Of a DNA stretch of 64,000 nucleotides, positions 38,339-47,744 are shown piece after piece. Numbering within the stretch: position 1 is the first letter of the stretch; every line of letters starts with the position of its first letter. A program made the translations under genes and the position numbers. Source of the DNA: Sphaerochaeta sp. Phil3 (lineage in GTDB: Bacteria > Spirochaetota > Spirochaetia > Sphaerochaetales > Sphaerochaetaceae); NCBI GenBank assembly GCA_001940825.1, contig MSGT01000058.1:1-64000 (forward strand), given 5' to 3'. Under the pieces are notes generated by a model. It made no database searches. It was given only the letters and a program-made list of their open reading frames with translations, and was not told the origin of the DNA.

Positions 38339-39382
38339 TTACTTCTTGAAATAGGAATTGAATTTGTCCAAGAGGTTGTTTGAAACAACGGCAAGATCCT
38401 TCCAATCAATAGGGAGAGCCTTTTCTGCAATTTCAGAGGCTGTTAGCATTTCCTCTGGAAGTTTGACACCGTCTACGACTGGAGCAATGTTCTTTTGCGT
38501 AAGAATCTGCTGTCCTCCATTTGGATCAAGGATGAAGTCATAGAGAAGTTTTGCAAGTTCTTCATGAGGAGCACCCGTTGGAATTCCAATTGGACAAGGA
38601 ACAGCAACGATGTCCGTTGTGTCATGCCATCCAAGAGGAGATCCCTGATCCATCAAATTCTTTGTGTTGTAGTCAACTCCAAATGCAATCTTGTAGGAGC
38701 CTGCTGCAACAGCGTTGTTTACGGCACCGGAACTTGACTGCAACTCGGTTCCCATTGCCGCAAGCTTTTCGAAATACGACCAGCCGTACTTTGGATTATT
38801 TGACAGTGCATAGACGAGAGCCTTGGTCGAACCGCTTCCAGTTGGGTCGGACATGACAATTTGTCCTTTGAAGTTGTCTTTCAAGAGGTCAAGGTAGTCA
38901 TACGGAGCTTCTGCATCGCTGCAAGCAATCGTACTATAGGTAATTCCCATGATCAAAAGTCTTGCACCTGTGTAGTATCCGTCTGCATCCTTGAATTTTG
39001 CATCCATTTTTTCCGCATAAGGAGAGAAGTACTGAACCAGATGGTTGTCAGCCTTTAGCTTGATCATGGCCGATGGGTCTGCAAGCCATGCAACATCGCA
39101 TGTCACAGAATTCGTCTGAAACTCTGTTGAAAGCTTTGTTACACATTTTCCAGATGTTGCCGAATAATAGTCAAGCTTTACATTTGGATATCTGGCTTCG
39201 AATGCCCCCTTCAAGGCAAGAATCACATCCTCCCCCGTTGAAGAATAGAGCATAACAGTTCCGCTGTAAGAAGTGTCTTGTTCCACACCCTGAGCCTGTG
39301 TTGTGCTTTCCTTACTTCCCGCTGCAAAGAGCATTGAGCAGAGCAGTAGTGAGACAAAAACAACTGATAATAGTCTCTTCAT
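38339..39382 (-). CDS. Extracellular substrate-binding protein, FbpA/AfuA-like
   Basis: Signal peptide MKRLLSVVFVSLLLCSMLFAAGSKES; SGTVMLYSSTGEDVILALKGAFEARYPNVKLDYYSATSG. Confidence 0.88.
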   Translation of the reverse strand: MKRLLSVVFVSLLLCSMLFAAGSKESTTQAQGVEQDTSYSGTVMLYSSTGEDVILALKGAFEARYPNVKLDYYSATSGKCVTKLSTEFQTNSVTCDVAWLADPSAMIKLKADNHLVQYFSPYAEKMDAKFKDADGYYTGARLLIMGITYSTIACSDAEAPYDYLDLLKDNFKGQIVMSDPTGSGSTKALVYALSNNPKYGWSYFEKLAAMGTELQSSSGAVNNAVAAGSYKIAFGVDYNTKNLMDQGSPLGWHDTTDIVAVPCPIGIPTGAPHEELAKLLYDFILDPNGGQQILTQKNIAPVVDGVKLPEEMLTASEIAEKALPIDWKDLAVVSNNLLDKFNSYFKK

Positions 39383-39587
39383 GGCTAACCCTCCTAATTT
39401 GTTGGTGTGCCAAACGTTTTATGGCAAAGCACCATTTTTTTCGCATAAGGCTTTTGTAGTACATTTTGTAGTATAAAAGCCTGGAGTTGTTAACAAAAGT
39501 ACGAAATAGTGACTTATTATATTATGTTCGATTTTTATTGTTTTTGACTTTTATGTTGACACTCGCCATGATACCATACAGTGGAAA

Positions 39588-41837
39588 ATGAAAAGAAATA
39601 AAAAAATGGCAATTGGAAAAAAACTAAACCCGGCAGCAAAGGTATCGGCCTTTTTTGTTGGACCAATCTGCTTGGCTTTGATTTTTATTCTTGTAATGTT
39701 CGCAATACTTTTTTCTCAGTATCAACAATCCTTGGTAAAGACACTAGAAGACCAAACCTCTTTTTTCATCAATCATGTTGACGCTTCCACCTTCTTTGCC
39801 GATGAAATCCTAATAGACATCTCCAACCAGGTTTTTTACGATTCCACAATCAAAAAGCTTCGGGAAAACACAAACCTCACAAATATGGAGGTAATAGAAG
39901 GCATTCGAAAGCTAAATTCCATAACAGCCACAACCTCAATCGTTGACTCAATCTATGTATATAACGAGAAGACTGGATACATTTACAGCACTCTTCAATA
40001 TGGTGCTGTAAGCGATACCAGCGACCAATTCAAAGACACTGAAGCTGTTGACATATTCAGGCGAAGAAGTATAGAAACACGACTAACTCTTATTCCTCGA
40101 AAGACCTATACAACGGCAGGATACATCGATGCAGATCTTTATTCCTTCTTGTACTACGAGATATCGGCTACAGATGCGGTTTCTGACAACGCAATTCTAT
40201 TGAATTTAAAATCGTCGAATTTTGCCAAATTGTATTTTGCGGGCAGTGCGAATGACACTTCTTTTATCATCGACAGCAGTGGGACAATTATTTACGAAAA
40301 CCCAGGAAACAGCGAAATATTGAAAGACGAAAACCTCAAGAGAGCGATCATTTCCAATATCCTTGCAGATACCGTGAAGAAATCCGGACACGTCGAACAA
40401 AAAGGTAAGGCCGATGACTATGTGTGCTTCTATTCCTCTTTGGAAATAAAAGATTGGATTTTCGTCAAAATAATTGGAAAGAACGAAATAATGGGTAAAA
40501 TGCTTACAACCAAGCGCATTACGTCAATCACTCTTGGTGTTTTTATAATTCTTTTCATTTTTTTGTTCATTTTTGCAACTAGAAGGGTTTACATCCCATT
40601 CATTAGAGTCTCAAAGAAGGTATCCGAGATAAACGATTTAGATGACAACGAAAAAGGAAACACCTCTGAGCTGATCCAAAAAAGAATTGACACAATAATA
40701 GACGAAAGAAAGACTACCCGCAGCATGAGTGAAAAGCTCAAAGAAAGTCTACTTAGAGACATTCTCACAGGTGAAATTGCATATGACAGTCCTGAACTCT
40801 TTTTGGATGAATGCAGATTGCGCATTGCATTTGCTTGCCCTGTAATTCTTTATCTTATATCATCTTCAGATATCGTCTCCCTTCTTTCCGTCGTTCAAGG
40901 CGTTGTGACTTATAGCGAATGCGTGTCTTTTGGTTCCGATTTCACACTCTTTTTGCTCCAACCTACAGCAGAGCGTGATTTTGAGGATTTGAAATCCAAT
41001 CTCCAAACATCGTTTCCCGAAACGTACAATATCTACTCAGATGAAATCAACGATTGGGGTTTACTTCCAAATATGTTTGCACACATCAAGGAACGTTGGC
41101 TTTTGAGATTTCTGACTCCAAATATCCGTGTAATAGACATCTCTAAGGAAGAAGAAAGGAATCATTCGATTTCTGATTTGACGGAGAAAACGGCTGGAAT
41201 CATTTCCCATCTCAAGAAGGGTCAAAAGAGCAAGGCTCTTGAAGAGTACCAGGAATATGTGAAAATGCTGGAAAAGAAAAAGTATCCAATAGTAAGAAGA
41301 TCCCTGCTTAATTTTTCAGGCGCTGTTGTAAAACTAAAGGGAGAGGGTACAAAGCCAAATGAAAATGAGAATACAACTTTTATGACCCTACTTGAAAGCA
41401 ACCCCTCGAGCATGGAAGAAATCACCTCCTTCTTCATTGAAAATATCCAAACAATAGCCCAGCAGCAAAAAGACAAATTAAATAATAGGCAAGAAACAAA
41501 TTCCCAGGCAATTGCCGACTACATTGATGCCAATTTTAGAAATCCACAATTATCAACAAAACACCTTTCAACCGAATTCAATCTTTCAGAAGCATATCTT
41601 GCCCGCATTTTTAAAAAAGCACTTGGAATCTCCATCCAAGGTTATATCAACAAGGTCAGAGTCGAGGAAGCAAAAAGAATTTTGGCGGATCCAAAAATGA
41701 AAATCAAGGACCTTACAGAAATGATTGGCATTCAAAATCGTCAATACTTCTTCAAACTTTTTAAAAATTTAACAGGCAAAACCCCCAACGAATATCAAGT
41801 GGATCTTGAAATTCTTAGGTCAGAACCCCACAAGTAA
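39588..41837 (+). CDS. Membrane-anchored AraC-family regulator with extracytoplasmic sensor domain
   Basis: Two TM segments flanking ~250 aa; C-terminal HTH STEFNLSEAYLARIFKKALGISIQGYINKVRVEEAKRIL...KNLTGKTPNEYQ. Confidence 0.88.
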   Translation: MKRNKKMAIGKKLNPAAKVSAFFVGPICLALIFILVMFAILFSQYQQSLVKTLEDQTSFFINHVDASTFFADEILIDISNQVFYDSTIKKLRENTNLTNMEVIEGIRKLNSITATTSIVDSIYVYNEKTGYIYSTLQYGAVSDTSDQFKDTEAVDIFRRRSIETRLTLIPRKTYTTAGYIDADLYSFLYYEISATDAVSDNAILLNLKSSNFAKLYFAGSANDTSFIIDSSGTIIYENPGNSEILKDENLKRAIISNILADTVKKSGHVEQKGKADDYVCFYSSLEIKDWIFVKIIGKNEIMGKMLTTKRITSITLGVFIILFIFLFIFATRRVYIPFIRVSKKVSEINDLDDNEKGNTSELIQKRIDTIIDERKTTRSMSEKLKESLLRDILTGEIAYDSPELFLDECRLRIAFACPVILYLISSSDIVSLLSVVQGVVTYSECVSFGSDFTLFLLQPTAERDFEDLKSNLQTSFPETYNIYSDEINDWGLLPNMFAHIKERWLLRFLTPNIRVIDISKEEERNHSISDLTEKTAGIISHLKKGQKSKALEEYQEYVKMLEKKKYPIVRRSLLNFSGAVVKLKGEGTKPNENENTTFMTLLESNPSSMEEITSFFIENIQTIAQQQKDKLNNRQETNSQAIADYIDANFRNPQLSTKHLSTEFNLSEAYLARIFKKALGISIQGYINKVRVEEAKRILADPKMKIKDLTEMIGIQNRQYFFKLFKNLTGKTPNEYQVDLEILRSEPHK

Positions 41838-43023
41838 CATCATATCCCATGTCCTGCAGTTCTTCGATTAAGGATAACGTTTCATTGTAATTTGAGTGAA
41901 ACAGCATAACTCTTTTTGGTTTCGTTTTCTTGCATATCCCAACAACATCGGTTTTATCCGGGTGTACTTTTATTGTAACATGGCAGCTTTCAAGGCTTAC
42001 TTTGTTGTTTCCCTTCCATGTTTCGTCAAAAATAGAGCATGCCATTGTTCCTTGTGCGAAGTGCCCGGTGATAACCGTTTTGCAAGAGGGGTTGCCTTTG
42101 ATTAAATCAAATGCTGCAATCGATTTTTCACTTGTAAGCATTCCGTCTGGCACGATGACGGAACCATTGTAGTCAATTCCATGGTCCTGAAGTTCATCAA
42201 TCCGCTTCCAAAGGGGACTGTTTTTTATCCATTTCTTGTTTTCGTAGAGTTTTCTTGCGTTGCTGATAATTGTGCTATCTGTACTTACTTTGCAACCCCT
42301 TGATACTAGGTACAGAGCAATATCAATACCCCGGCCATTTGCGGGAACGGGATAAAGAACTTTTCCATGGTTTGCTTTAGCTTCCTGCTCAAGGGCATAG
42401 AGTTTTTCGTATTGTTCGCTCTGTTTGATTGTAGTTTTTGCATATGCACTGTCACAAATGAGGTATGTACACCGAGGAAACTCGTCGCGTTCAAGCAAGA
42501 GGCCGTCTGCGGTAGTGTCTCCAGTATAAAGAAGCGTTTCGTCTTCCAATTGAAACTTTAACCAAACTCCTCCCATCACATGGCCGTTTCGTCCTGTCTC
42601 AATTTCGATTCCATTTAAACTGTTTTTCCCAAGTGTCAGGTATGAAAACTTGATTTTATCTATATTTCCTTCGTCAAATGGGAGTTGTTGGCCATGGGAA
42701 ATCACGTAATGCACCCATTTTTTCATGAAAGACGTTGCAAGGAATGCCGTTTCTTGCGTGCAATAAACCTCCCCCCTAAAGCCAAGTTCGTACAAATAAG
42801 GGAGAGCAGCAACGTGATCCTCATGAGCATGGGAAATGAAAACAGCATTGAGAGATCTTGCTATCTCTTGTGTAAGCATTGGATACACTCTGTCAATGGG
42901 TGCTATTTCCCTTCTAACCCCGCAGTCCAACAAAAAGGCGTTTTTTTCATTTTCGTTGCCATATTGCACCCAAAAACAGTTTCTACTGTCTTCTCCGCTT
43001 CCACCTAAAGATAAAACCTTCAT
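41815..43023 (-). CDS. Metallo-beta-lactamase fold hydrolase, probably with beta-CASP-like domain
   Basis: HAHEDHV, NGHVMGG, YTGDTT, VITGHFAQGT, HSNY. Confidence 0.78.
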   Translation of the reverse strand: MKVLSLGGSGEDSRNCFWVQYGNENEKNAFLLDCGVRREIAPIDRVYPMLTQEIARSLNAVFISHAHEDHVAALPYLYELGFRGEVYCTQETAFLATSFMKKWVHYVISHGQQLPFDEGNIDKIKFSYLTLGKNSLNGIEIETGRNGHVMGGVWLKFQLEDETLLYTGDTTADGLLLERDEFPRCTYLICDSAYAKTTIKQSEQYEKLYALEQEAKANHGKVLYPVPANGRGIDIALYLVSRGCKVSTDSTIISNARKLYENKKWIKNSPLWKRIDELQDHGIDYNGSVIVPDGMLTSEKSIAAFDLIKGNPSCKTVITGHFAQGTMACSIFDETWKGNNKVSLESCHVTIKVHPDKTDVVGICKKTKPKRVMLFHSNYNETLSLIEELQDMGYDVTCGVLT

Positions 43024-43290
43024 GCCCCAATTATGCGATATTCGCTTTTTCTTGAAAACTGTAAAGTTTGGGAAAACGTCCTTTTGCCATCTATACGCTG
43101 TGTAAAAAGCATGTCAATAGCGGAAAATGCCATTCTTTCCGGTTCTTCTCGGATAAATCGGAGATGAAGGATTGTAATTGAACAGGAGAGCATCCAAGCC
43201 ACAAGGCTGTTTGCAGGGGAACGAAAAGGGATGCGAAAATGATTGCGGATCCAATACGCCGTCATGGGTTGCGTCCGATCCGTAGGCAAT

Positions 43291-43445
43291 CCGTAGCCAT
43301 GGTTGCAATGGTCGCAAGGGTTCCAATGGTTCAGAAGGTTGAATCCGTGGCGCATCTGTAGGATCTGTGGCGAGTGTAGCATGTGTTGCATCCGTAGCGC
43401 TTGTGGCATCTGTTGCGTGTGTAGGAAGTGTTGCAGGCGTAGAGA
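43291..43445. repeat. Degenerate 9-nt tandem repeats (two adjoining runs)
   Basis: From 43347: GTGGCGCAT CTGTAGGAT CTGTGGCGA GTGTAGCAT GTGTTGCAT CCGTAGCGC TTGTGGCAT CTGTTGCGT GTGTAGGAA GTGTTGCAG GCGTAGAGA; a related run TGGTTGCAA/TGGTCGCAA/GGGTTCCAA precedes it. Confidence 0.85.
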
Positions 43446-43494
43446 TTTTAGCACTTGTTTCCAAGGCTTATGGGGCGCACGGGGCTCACAGGAC

Positions 43495-43601
43495 GCATGG
43501 AAAGCTTACGGATTCATTCGCTTCATCCTTAGCTTCGTCTTCATGGCTTGCATTTCAGCGTCTCCAGCAATGGATCCATCCCCGAAAAAACACGAAGAAC
43601 C
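43495..43601 (+). repeat. Dispersed repeat family copy A
   Basis: Conceptual reading HGKLTDSFASS...SSWLAFQ...PRKNTKN; reverse complement of copies B/C. Confidence 0.75.
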
Positions 43602-43625
43602 TACTTTCCTTCAATTGCCAAACGT

Positions 43626-44009
43626 TCAGACGGGCTGCTCGCCAGATGAAGGACTTTCAAGATTGGAGTCCGTTGTGGTTGGTGCAGATTCAGATGTCCC
43701 CTGCTTGATATAAAGGCATGTGGAAGGCACGTCCTTCGAGTTCTTAGCCACAATCCCAGAGTTCTCAATCAACTCGCCAAACCCGTAGACGACCAGAGAG
43801 TTCACATACGAAAAGATGAACCCTCCTACGAGGATTCCAAAGAAAACAGGTGCATTCAGTTCCTTTTCGTCATAGTAGCCACCATAGTAGCGCCAATTAG
43901 TTGTTGTCTCGATTCCATATTCAAAAGCAAGGACAAACGTCAAGACTATTGCGGCGACGAAAACCACAATGGCGACGACTTTCAACTTCCTACCTGGATT
44001 ACCAAACAT
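43626..44009 (-). CDS. Small membrane protein of unknown function
   Basis: Two TM segments (VVAIVVFVAAIVLTFVLAF; VFFGILVGGFIFSYVNSLVVYGFGELIENS). Confidence 0.6.
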   Translation of the reverse strand: MFGNPGRKLKVVAIVVFVAAIVLTFVLAFEYGIETTTNWRYYGGYYDEKELNAPVFFGILVGGFIFSYVNSLVVYGFGELIENSGIVAKNSKDVPSTCLYIKQGTSESAPTTTDSNLESPSSGEQPV

Positions 44010-44080
44010 GCGAGAAAACCCTCCGTATCAGTCCAAAATCAATTGGCCATGAACCGCTGGCCATACCTCTTGCCTATGCA

Positions 44081-44140
44081 AGGCCGGTCAAGGAAAGTCA
44101 AGGCCAGTCAATGCCAATCAAGGACAGCCAAGGCCGGAAG
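44081..44140. repeat. Decameric tandem repeat x6
   Basis: AGGCCGGTCA AGGAAAGTCA AGGCCAGTCA ATGCCAATCA AGGACAGCCA AGGCCGGAAG. Confidence 0.85.
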
Positions 44141-44226
44141 AATGAGGGTGGTTTTGAAAGAACCTCCATGGACACCCCGTTTCCACATTGAAAAGTAAGG
44201 ATTCCCATGGGTTTATAATTGAAAAA

Positions 44227-44305
44227 GGCTCTTCACGTTTTCTCGGAGATTACCCCTTCTTGACGGAGGCGCTGAAATGGGCAACTCATGAGGACGAGGC
44301 GAATA
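44227..44305 (-). repeat. Dispersed repeat family copy B
   Basis: GGCTCTTCACGTTTTCTCGGAGATTACCCCTTCTTGACGGAGGCGCTGAAATGGGCAACTCATGAGGACGAGGCGAATA, nearly identical to copy C. Confidence 0.85.
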
Positions 44306-44399
44306 AATTTCCCCGGGGCAGAGCCCGCGGGGTATTCCGCCTAAGGACTCGGTGTCCACGTCTACAAGTTCAGCCAAAGCTGCTTGTAGTCCTTATCCT

Positions 44400-44690
44400 T
44401 CCTACACACGCAATGGAGGACGTGTACCAGCTGCCAGCGAATGGTGTGATGTCATATATGAATCACAGGTCTTCCCCGTGACAGCCTGGGGCGTAACAAA
44501 TCGACTTTCTCCTGAGTTGACTGAAAAGATCAAGGAGGCCTTCCTTTCGTTCGATTTTGTCAATTCAAAGCTTTATGAGTCGTGGCCTGAAGATGATAGC
44601 TTCATACCAATCGACTACGCAAAGGATTATGAAGTCCTTCGTGTCATTCGCGATGGATCTGCCGCAGTGGCGGAACTTCTAGGTGAATAA
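44400..44690 (+). pseudogene. C-terminal remnant of a PhnD-like phosphonate/phosphite-type substrate-binding protein
   Basis: NGGRVPAASEWCDVIYESQVFPVTAWGVTNRLSPELTEKIKEAFLSFDF...FIPIDYAKDYEVLRVIRDGSA; no N-terminal half or signal peptide. Confidence 0.6.
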
Positions 44691-44705
44691 TCAAAACTTA
44701 AATCA

Positions 44706-44739
44706 TGCCGGTGGTCATTTCTCCACCGGCTGCTGTTTT
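44706..44739 (+). terminator. Terminator-like hairpin after the PhnD-like remnant
   Basis: GCCGGTGG-TCATTTCT-CCACCGGC then CTGCTGTTTTC. Confidence 0.5.
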
Positions 44740-44755
44740 CAAAGAGAGAGAAAGC

Positions 44756-45538
44756 ATGAAAGTAACAGTTCTCGGGTTCTCAAATGGTCTTGACTGTCTT
44801 GACTCGTCAAATACAAGTTTGCTTGTCCAAACGGAACGAACGTCAATTATGGTTGATGTCAGTTCCAGCCCAAGACAATCGCTATTAAGAACCGGTATTG
44901 ATTCTCTATCTTTGGATGCGGTATTGATAACCCACGGGCATATTGACCACGTCTATGCTTTCCCCTCTTTAATCCATAGCATGTGGCTTCAGAACAGAAC
45001 CAAACCGCTTTTGGTAGTCGGTAATCGACTGGCTATTGAGGTGTGCAAGCATTTTGTTCTGTATTTTAAGCTCGATAAAAAAATTAGGTTTAGAATTGAT
45101 TGGAAAGATGTAACGACAAACAGGATTGGAGATGTTCGAATATCCTCTTTCTCCCTCTATCATAGGCCGGAAGTGCCGGTCAATGGTTTTACGTTTGTGG
45201 CTGACGGCTTTAAAGTTTCCTATTTCCCTGATAGCGTCGCTACCCTACCTTTGCCTGAATGTTCCCTTTTTTCAGATCTAATGATCCATGAAGCAGGTGG
45301 ACTCGAAAAGAATAAGGAAGAGATCAACTTGAGCCATACAACGGCCTTGCAGGCTGCGATGATGGCAAAAACAGCAGAAGTAAAAGAATTGGTCTTGGTG
45401 CATGTTCCAGAAAACCCGAAGCTAAGGCAAGAAATGTTGGATGAGGCCAGAAGCGTATTCCCCAATACTCTCATCCCAACTTCCGGGCTTGAGCTGACTA
45501 AAGCCAGAGAGGCCTTTTCCATCTTTGACGCTCTTTGA
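44756..45538 (+). CDS. Metallo-beta-lactamase fold hydrolase (RNase Z/PhnP-like)
   Basis: MKVTVLGFSNGLDCLDSSNTSLLVQTERTSIMVDVSSS, LITHGHIDHVYAFPSLI, LSHTTALQAA. Confidence 0.8.
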   Translation: MKVTVLGFSNGLDCLDSSNTSLLVQTERTSIMVDVSSSPRQSLLRTGIDSLSLDAVLITHGHIDHVYAFPSLIHSMWLQNRTKPLLVVGNRLAIEVCKHFVLYFKLDKKIRFRIDWKDVTTNRIGDVRISSFSLYHRPEVPVNGFTFVADGFKVSYFPDSVATLPLPECSLFSDLMIHEAGGLEKNKEEINLSHTTALQAAMMAKTAEVKELVLVHVPENPKLRQEMLDEARSVFPNTLIPTSGLELTKAREAFSIFDAL

Positions 45539-45613
45539 TTCTCTTTGACATGTGGACGTTCTTCAATGCTTTGGTTCTTGTCCCAAATCCAGTGTGAGAT
45601 GATTCAACCGCTT

Positions 45614-45697
45614 TGCCCAGAACAAGACTCGAACTTGCACAGTATTGCTACCACTAGGACCTGAACCTAGCGCGTCTACCAATTCCGCCATCTGGGC
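45614..45697 (-). tRNA. tRNA-Leu (anticodon CAG)
   Basis: Minus strand GCCCAGATGGCGGAATTGGTAGACGCGCTAGGTTCAGGTCCTAGTGGTAGCAATACTGTGCAAGTTCGAGTCTTGTTCTGGGCA; long variable arm. Confidence 0.93.
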
Positions 45698-46161
45698 TTA
45701 TCCAACATCTCCTTTCGGAAACATAGTGAATATAAAACAAAGAAACTCCGTTTGTCAATTGAATGCGTTGAAGAGCACCGCTACATTAAACCATGATTGA
45801 TTTGTTTTGGAATTTAAAAGGAAAACGGCATATAATCGATTATCTACTCCATTTCCCAACATCCTTACGTTTAAACCAAAGTTTAGTTGCCAATATCCAA
45901 GAAACACTTGTCAATCCTGGTAAATGATGCCGCAAAAACCTCTTTGCCCAGGAGGAAAAAGGATCCTAATATATACAAATCTTCGATTGATATGAAGGTA
46001 TAACTTGTTTCGTACATTACAAATATTACAGCACGAATTGAAACTGTAGCTGAAAGGAACCATATCTGGAATACTTTTTCATTGCTAATGAAGACACATG
46101 ATGTAACTAAATGAAAATTTGTTTGTTTACGTTGCATAAACGTCAATTTTAGGAGTTGATT

Positions 46162-47514
46162 ATGAAAAAACAGCTTATTATCTTTTCCTGCATCCTGCTA
46201 TTGTTGTTTGCAGCGATTTCATGCAAGCAGGTCGATCCAGAGATAAAGCCCGATGCCTTCGCATCTGCAAGCCAAGGAATTCCCGCTCCAACTACCAACA
46301 TGGACGAGGCACTACCCCTTACCGACGACCAGAAGGCATCATTCACATCCGACTTTGAAAAGGCAAAGGAACAAGTCTTCAGTGGACTGATAGGGTATCT
46401 TGTAACGGCAAGCTCCGAAGGAAAGGCAATCGAACCCAAAGATGTAATCGAGTACTATCTCAATAAGGGCGTTGCACCGACTGTTCCAACCGATGGCCCT
46501 GCAGCTCCGGATGCTGGAGGCGACTCTTTGACCGTAGGAATAGATTCATTGTCGGGATCATTGTCTTTTAAATGCAAAAGCTTTGTTTTGAAAAACTCAA
46601 TTGATGGAATGGAAACAAAACATCATTTCAGCGATGTTTCGGTAAACGCCACTCTTTCAGAGAAGACCGTTTCAATTGTCGCAAGCGGCAAACTTGACGA
46701 TCAAGCCTTTACATTCTCGGCCAAGATCGATGTACAGAAAATAATAGCTGGGGAAAATCCTTTCGTCGAAGGACCTACTACTACCCCTGAATCTCTAGAC
46801 ATCTTAAAAAAGCTAGAAGGAGCCATCTTGACCGAGGCAAAGGGAATAAAGATCGCAGCCTCCGGTATCAATATAAATCTACTTTTCGAGGCGACAGGCT
46901 GTGAGACCAAAGTTCCAGTGAAGATTACCGTTGAGGGATCTCTCTCGATTTCCTCCAACTCCAGTGGCCACATAGTGGTTCGTTTGGATTCACCTCTCAA
47001 AGTGAAGGTTGATGCCAATCAATTGGGCTTTGGCTCGATTTCGGCAACGGTCAGGGGACTGTTGATCGAGGTGAATCCAGCCACCGAGTACGATTTGGTA
47101 TCCTTCTCCATTCAAGAAATCGAAATCTCAGGACAGATTCTTCAAGAAATGGATAATATCAGATTGAAGGCTACGATGAAGGAACTCAAAATCATTCGTT
47201 TTGAGGAAGATAGCACGAGGCTGTCCATCGGATCAATCGAAGTATCGGCTTTAGGGTATCAGAACATTTCAGCGGCGTTGAATATATATAATTTCTCCTT
47301 CATACAAAGACCTTCCTCCGCAACAGAAGTGCTACCGTTCGACTTTGGAGTTGCGATTTCATTCGAGAACCAGAAGCTTGGTTTGAGAGGGCTGTTCTTA
47401 AGTTCCACGCCAACAATTGAAATTGCGGTTCTGAATGACGTTCCAGTCAACCAAGAAAGTCTTATCGCTTTTCTTGTAGAACTTCTCAAAGGGGGAGACT
47501 CAGGCACAGTCTAA
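46162..47514 (+). CDS. Lipoprotein of unknown function
   Basis: SD AGGAG, lipobox leader MKKQLIIFSCILLLLFAAISCKQ. Confidence 0.75.
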   Translation: MKKQLIIFSCILLLLFAAISCKQVDPEIKPDAFASASQGIPAPTTNMDEALPLTDDQKASFTSDFEKAKEQVFSGLIGYLVTASSEGKAIEPKDVIEYYLNKGVAPTVPTDGPAAPDAGGDSLTVGIDSLSGSLSFKCKSFVLKNSIDGMETKHHFSDVSVNATLSEKTVSIVASGKLDDQAFTFSAKIDVQKIIAGENPFVEGPTTTPESLDILKKLEGAILTEAKGIKIAASGININLLFEATGCETKVPVKITVEGSLSISSNSSGHIVVRLDSPLKVKVDANQLGFGSISATVRGLLIEVNPATEYDLVSFSIQEIEISGQILQEMDNIRLKATMKELKIIRFEEDSTRLSIGSIEVSALGYQNISAALNIYNFSFIQRPSSATEVLPFDFGVAISFENQKLGLRGLFLSSTPTIEIAVLNDVPVNQESLIAFLVELLKGGDSGTV

Positions 47515-47543
47515 AAGAAATTGAATCTGTTCGCATTGAGAAT

Positions 47544-47577
47544 CGGCTGCAACTGTCATGTTTGCAGCCGGTTTTCA
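47544..47577 (+). terminator. Intrinsic terminator
   Basis: CGGCTGCAA...TTGCAGCCG followed by GTTTTC. Confidence 0.75.
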
Positions 47578-47744
47578 TATATAAACCTGACTTCCGCAGT
47601 TGAAAAGCAAAAAACGCTGCAAATACCTACAATATAGATAAATACATCGACTTGCCAACAATTTTCTATTGTGTTACGTCAATACTGTTTTTTGGTTTTC
47701 CCCCTAATGGTTTTCAGTTCTTGAGCAGAGTAGTATTTTTTTTT

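Noticed and set aside
43303-43713. ORFs across 43.0-43.7 kb on both strands
   Set aside because: Produced by the 9-nt repeat, which keeps frames open; low complexity and no start context.
43291-44140. Possible CRISPR array
   Set aside because: Repeats are contiguous 9-10-nt units without spacers; no cas genes nearby.
45614-45697. tRNA-Leu as an integration (att) site
   Set aside because: No integrase gene or duplicated tRNA 3' fragment was found in the window.
45883-46146. 87-aa minus-strand ORF in AT-rich DNA
   Set aside because: No SD, biased composition and no recognisable domain; more likely noncoding upstream DNA.
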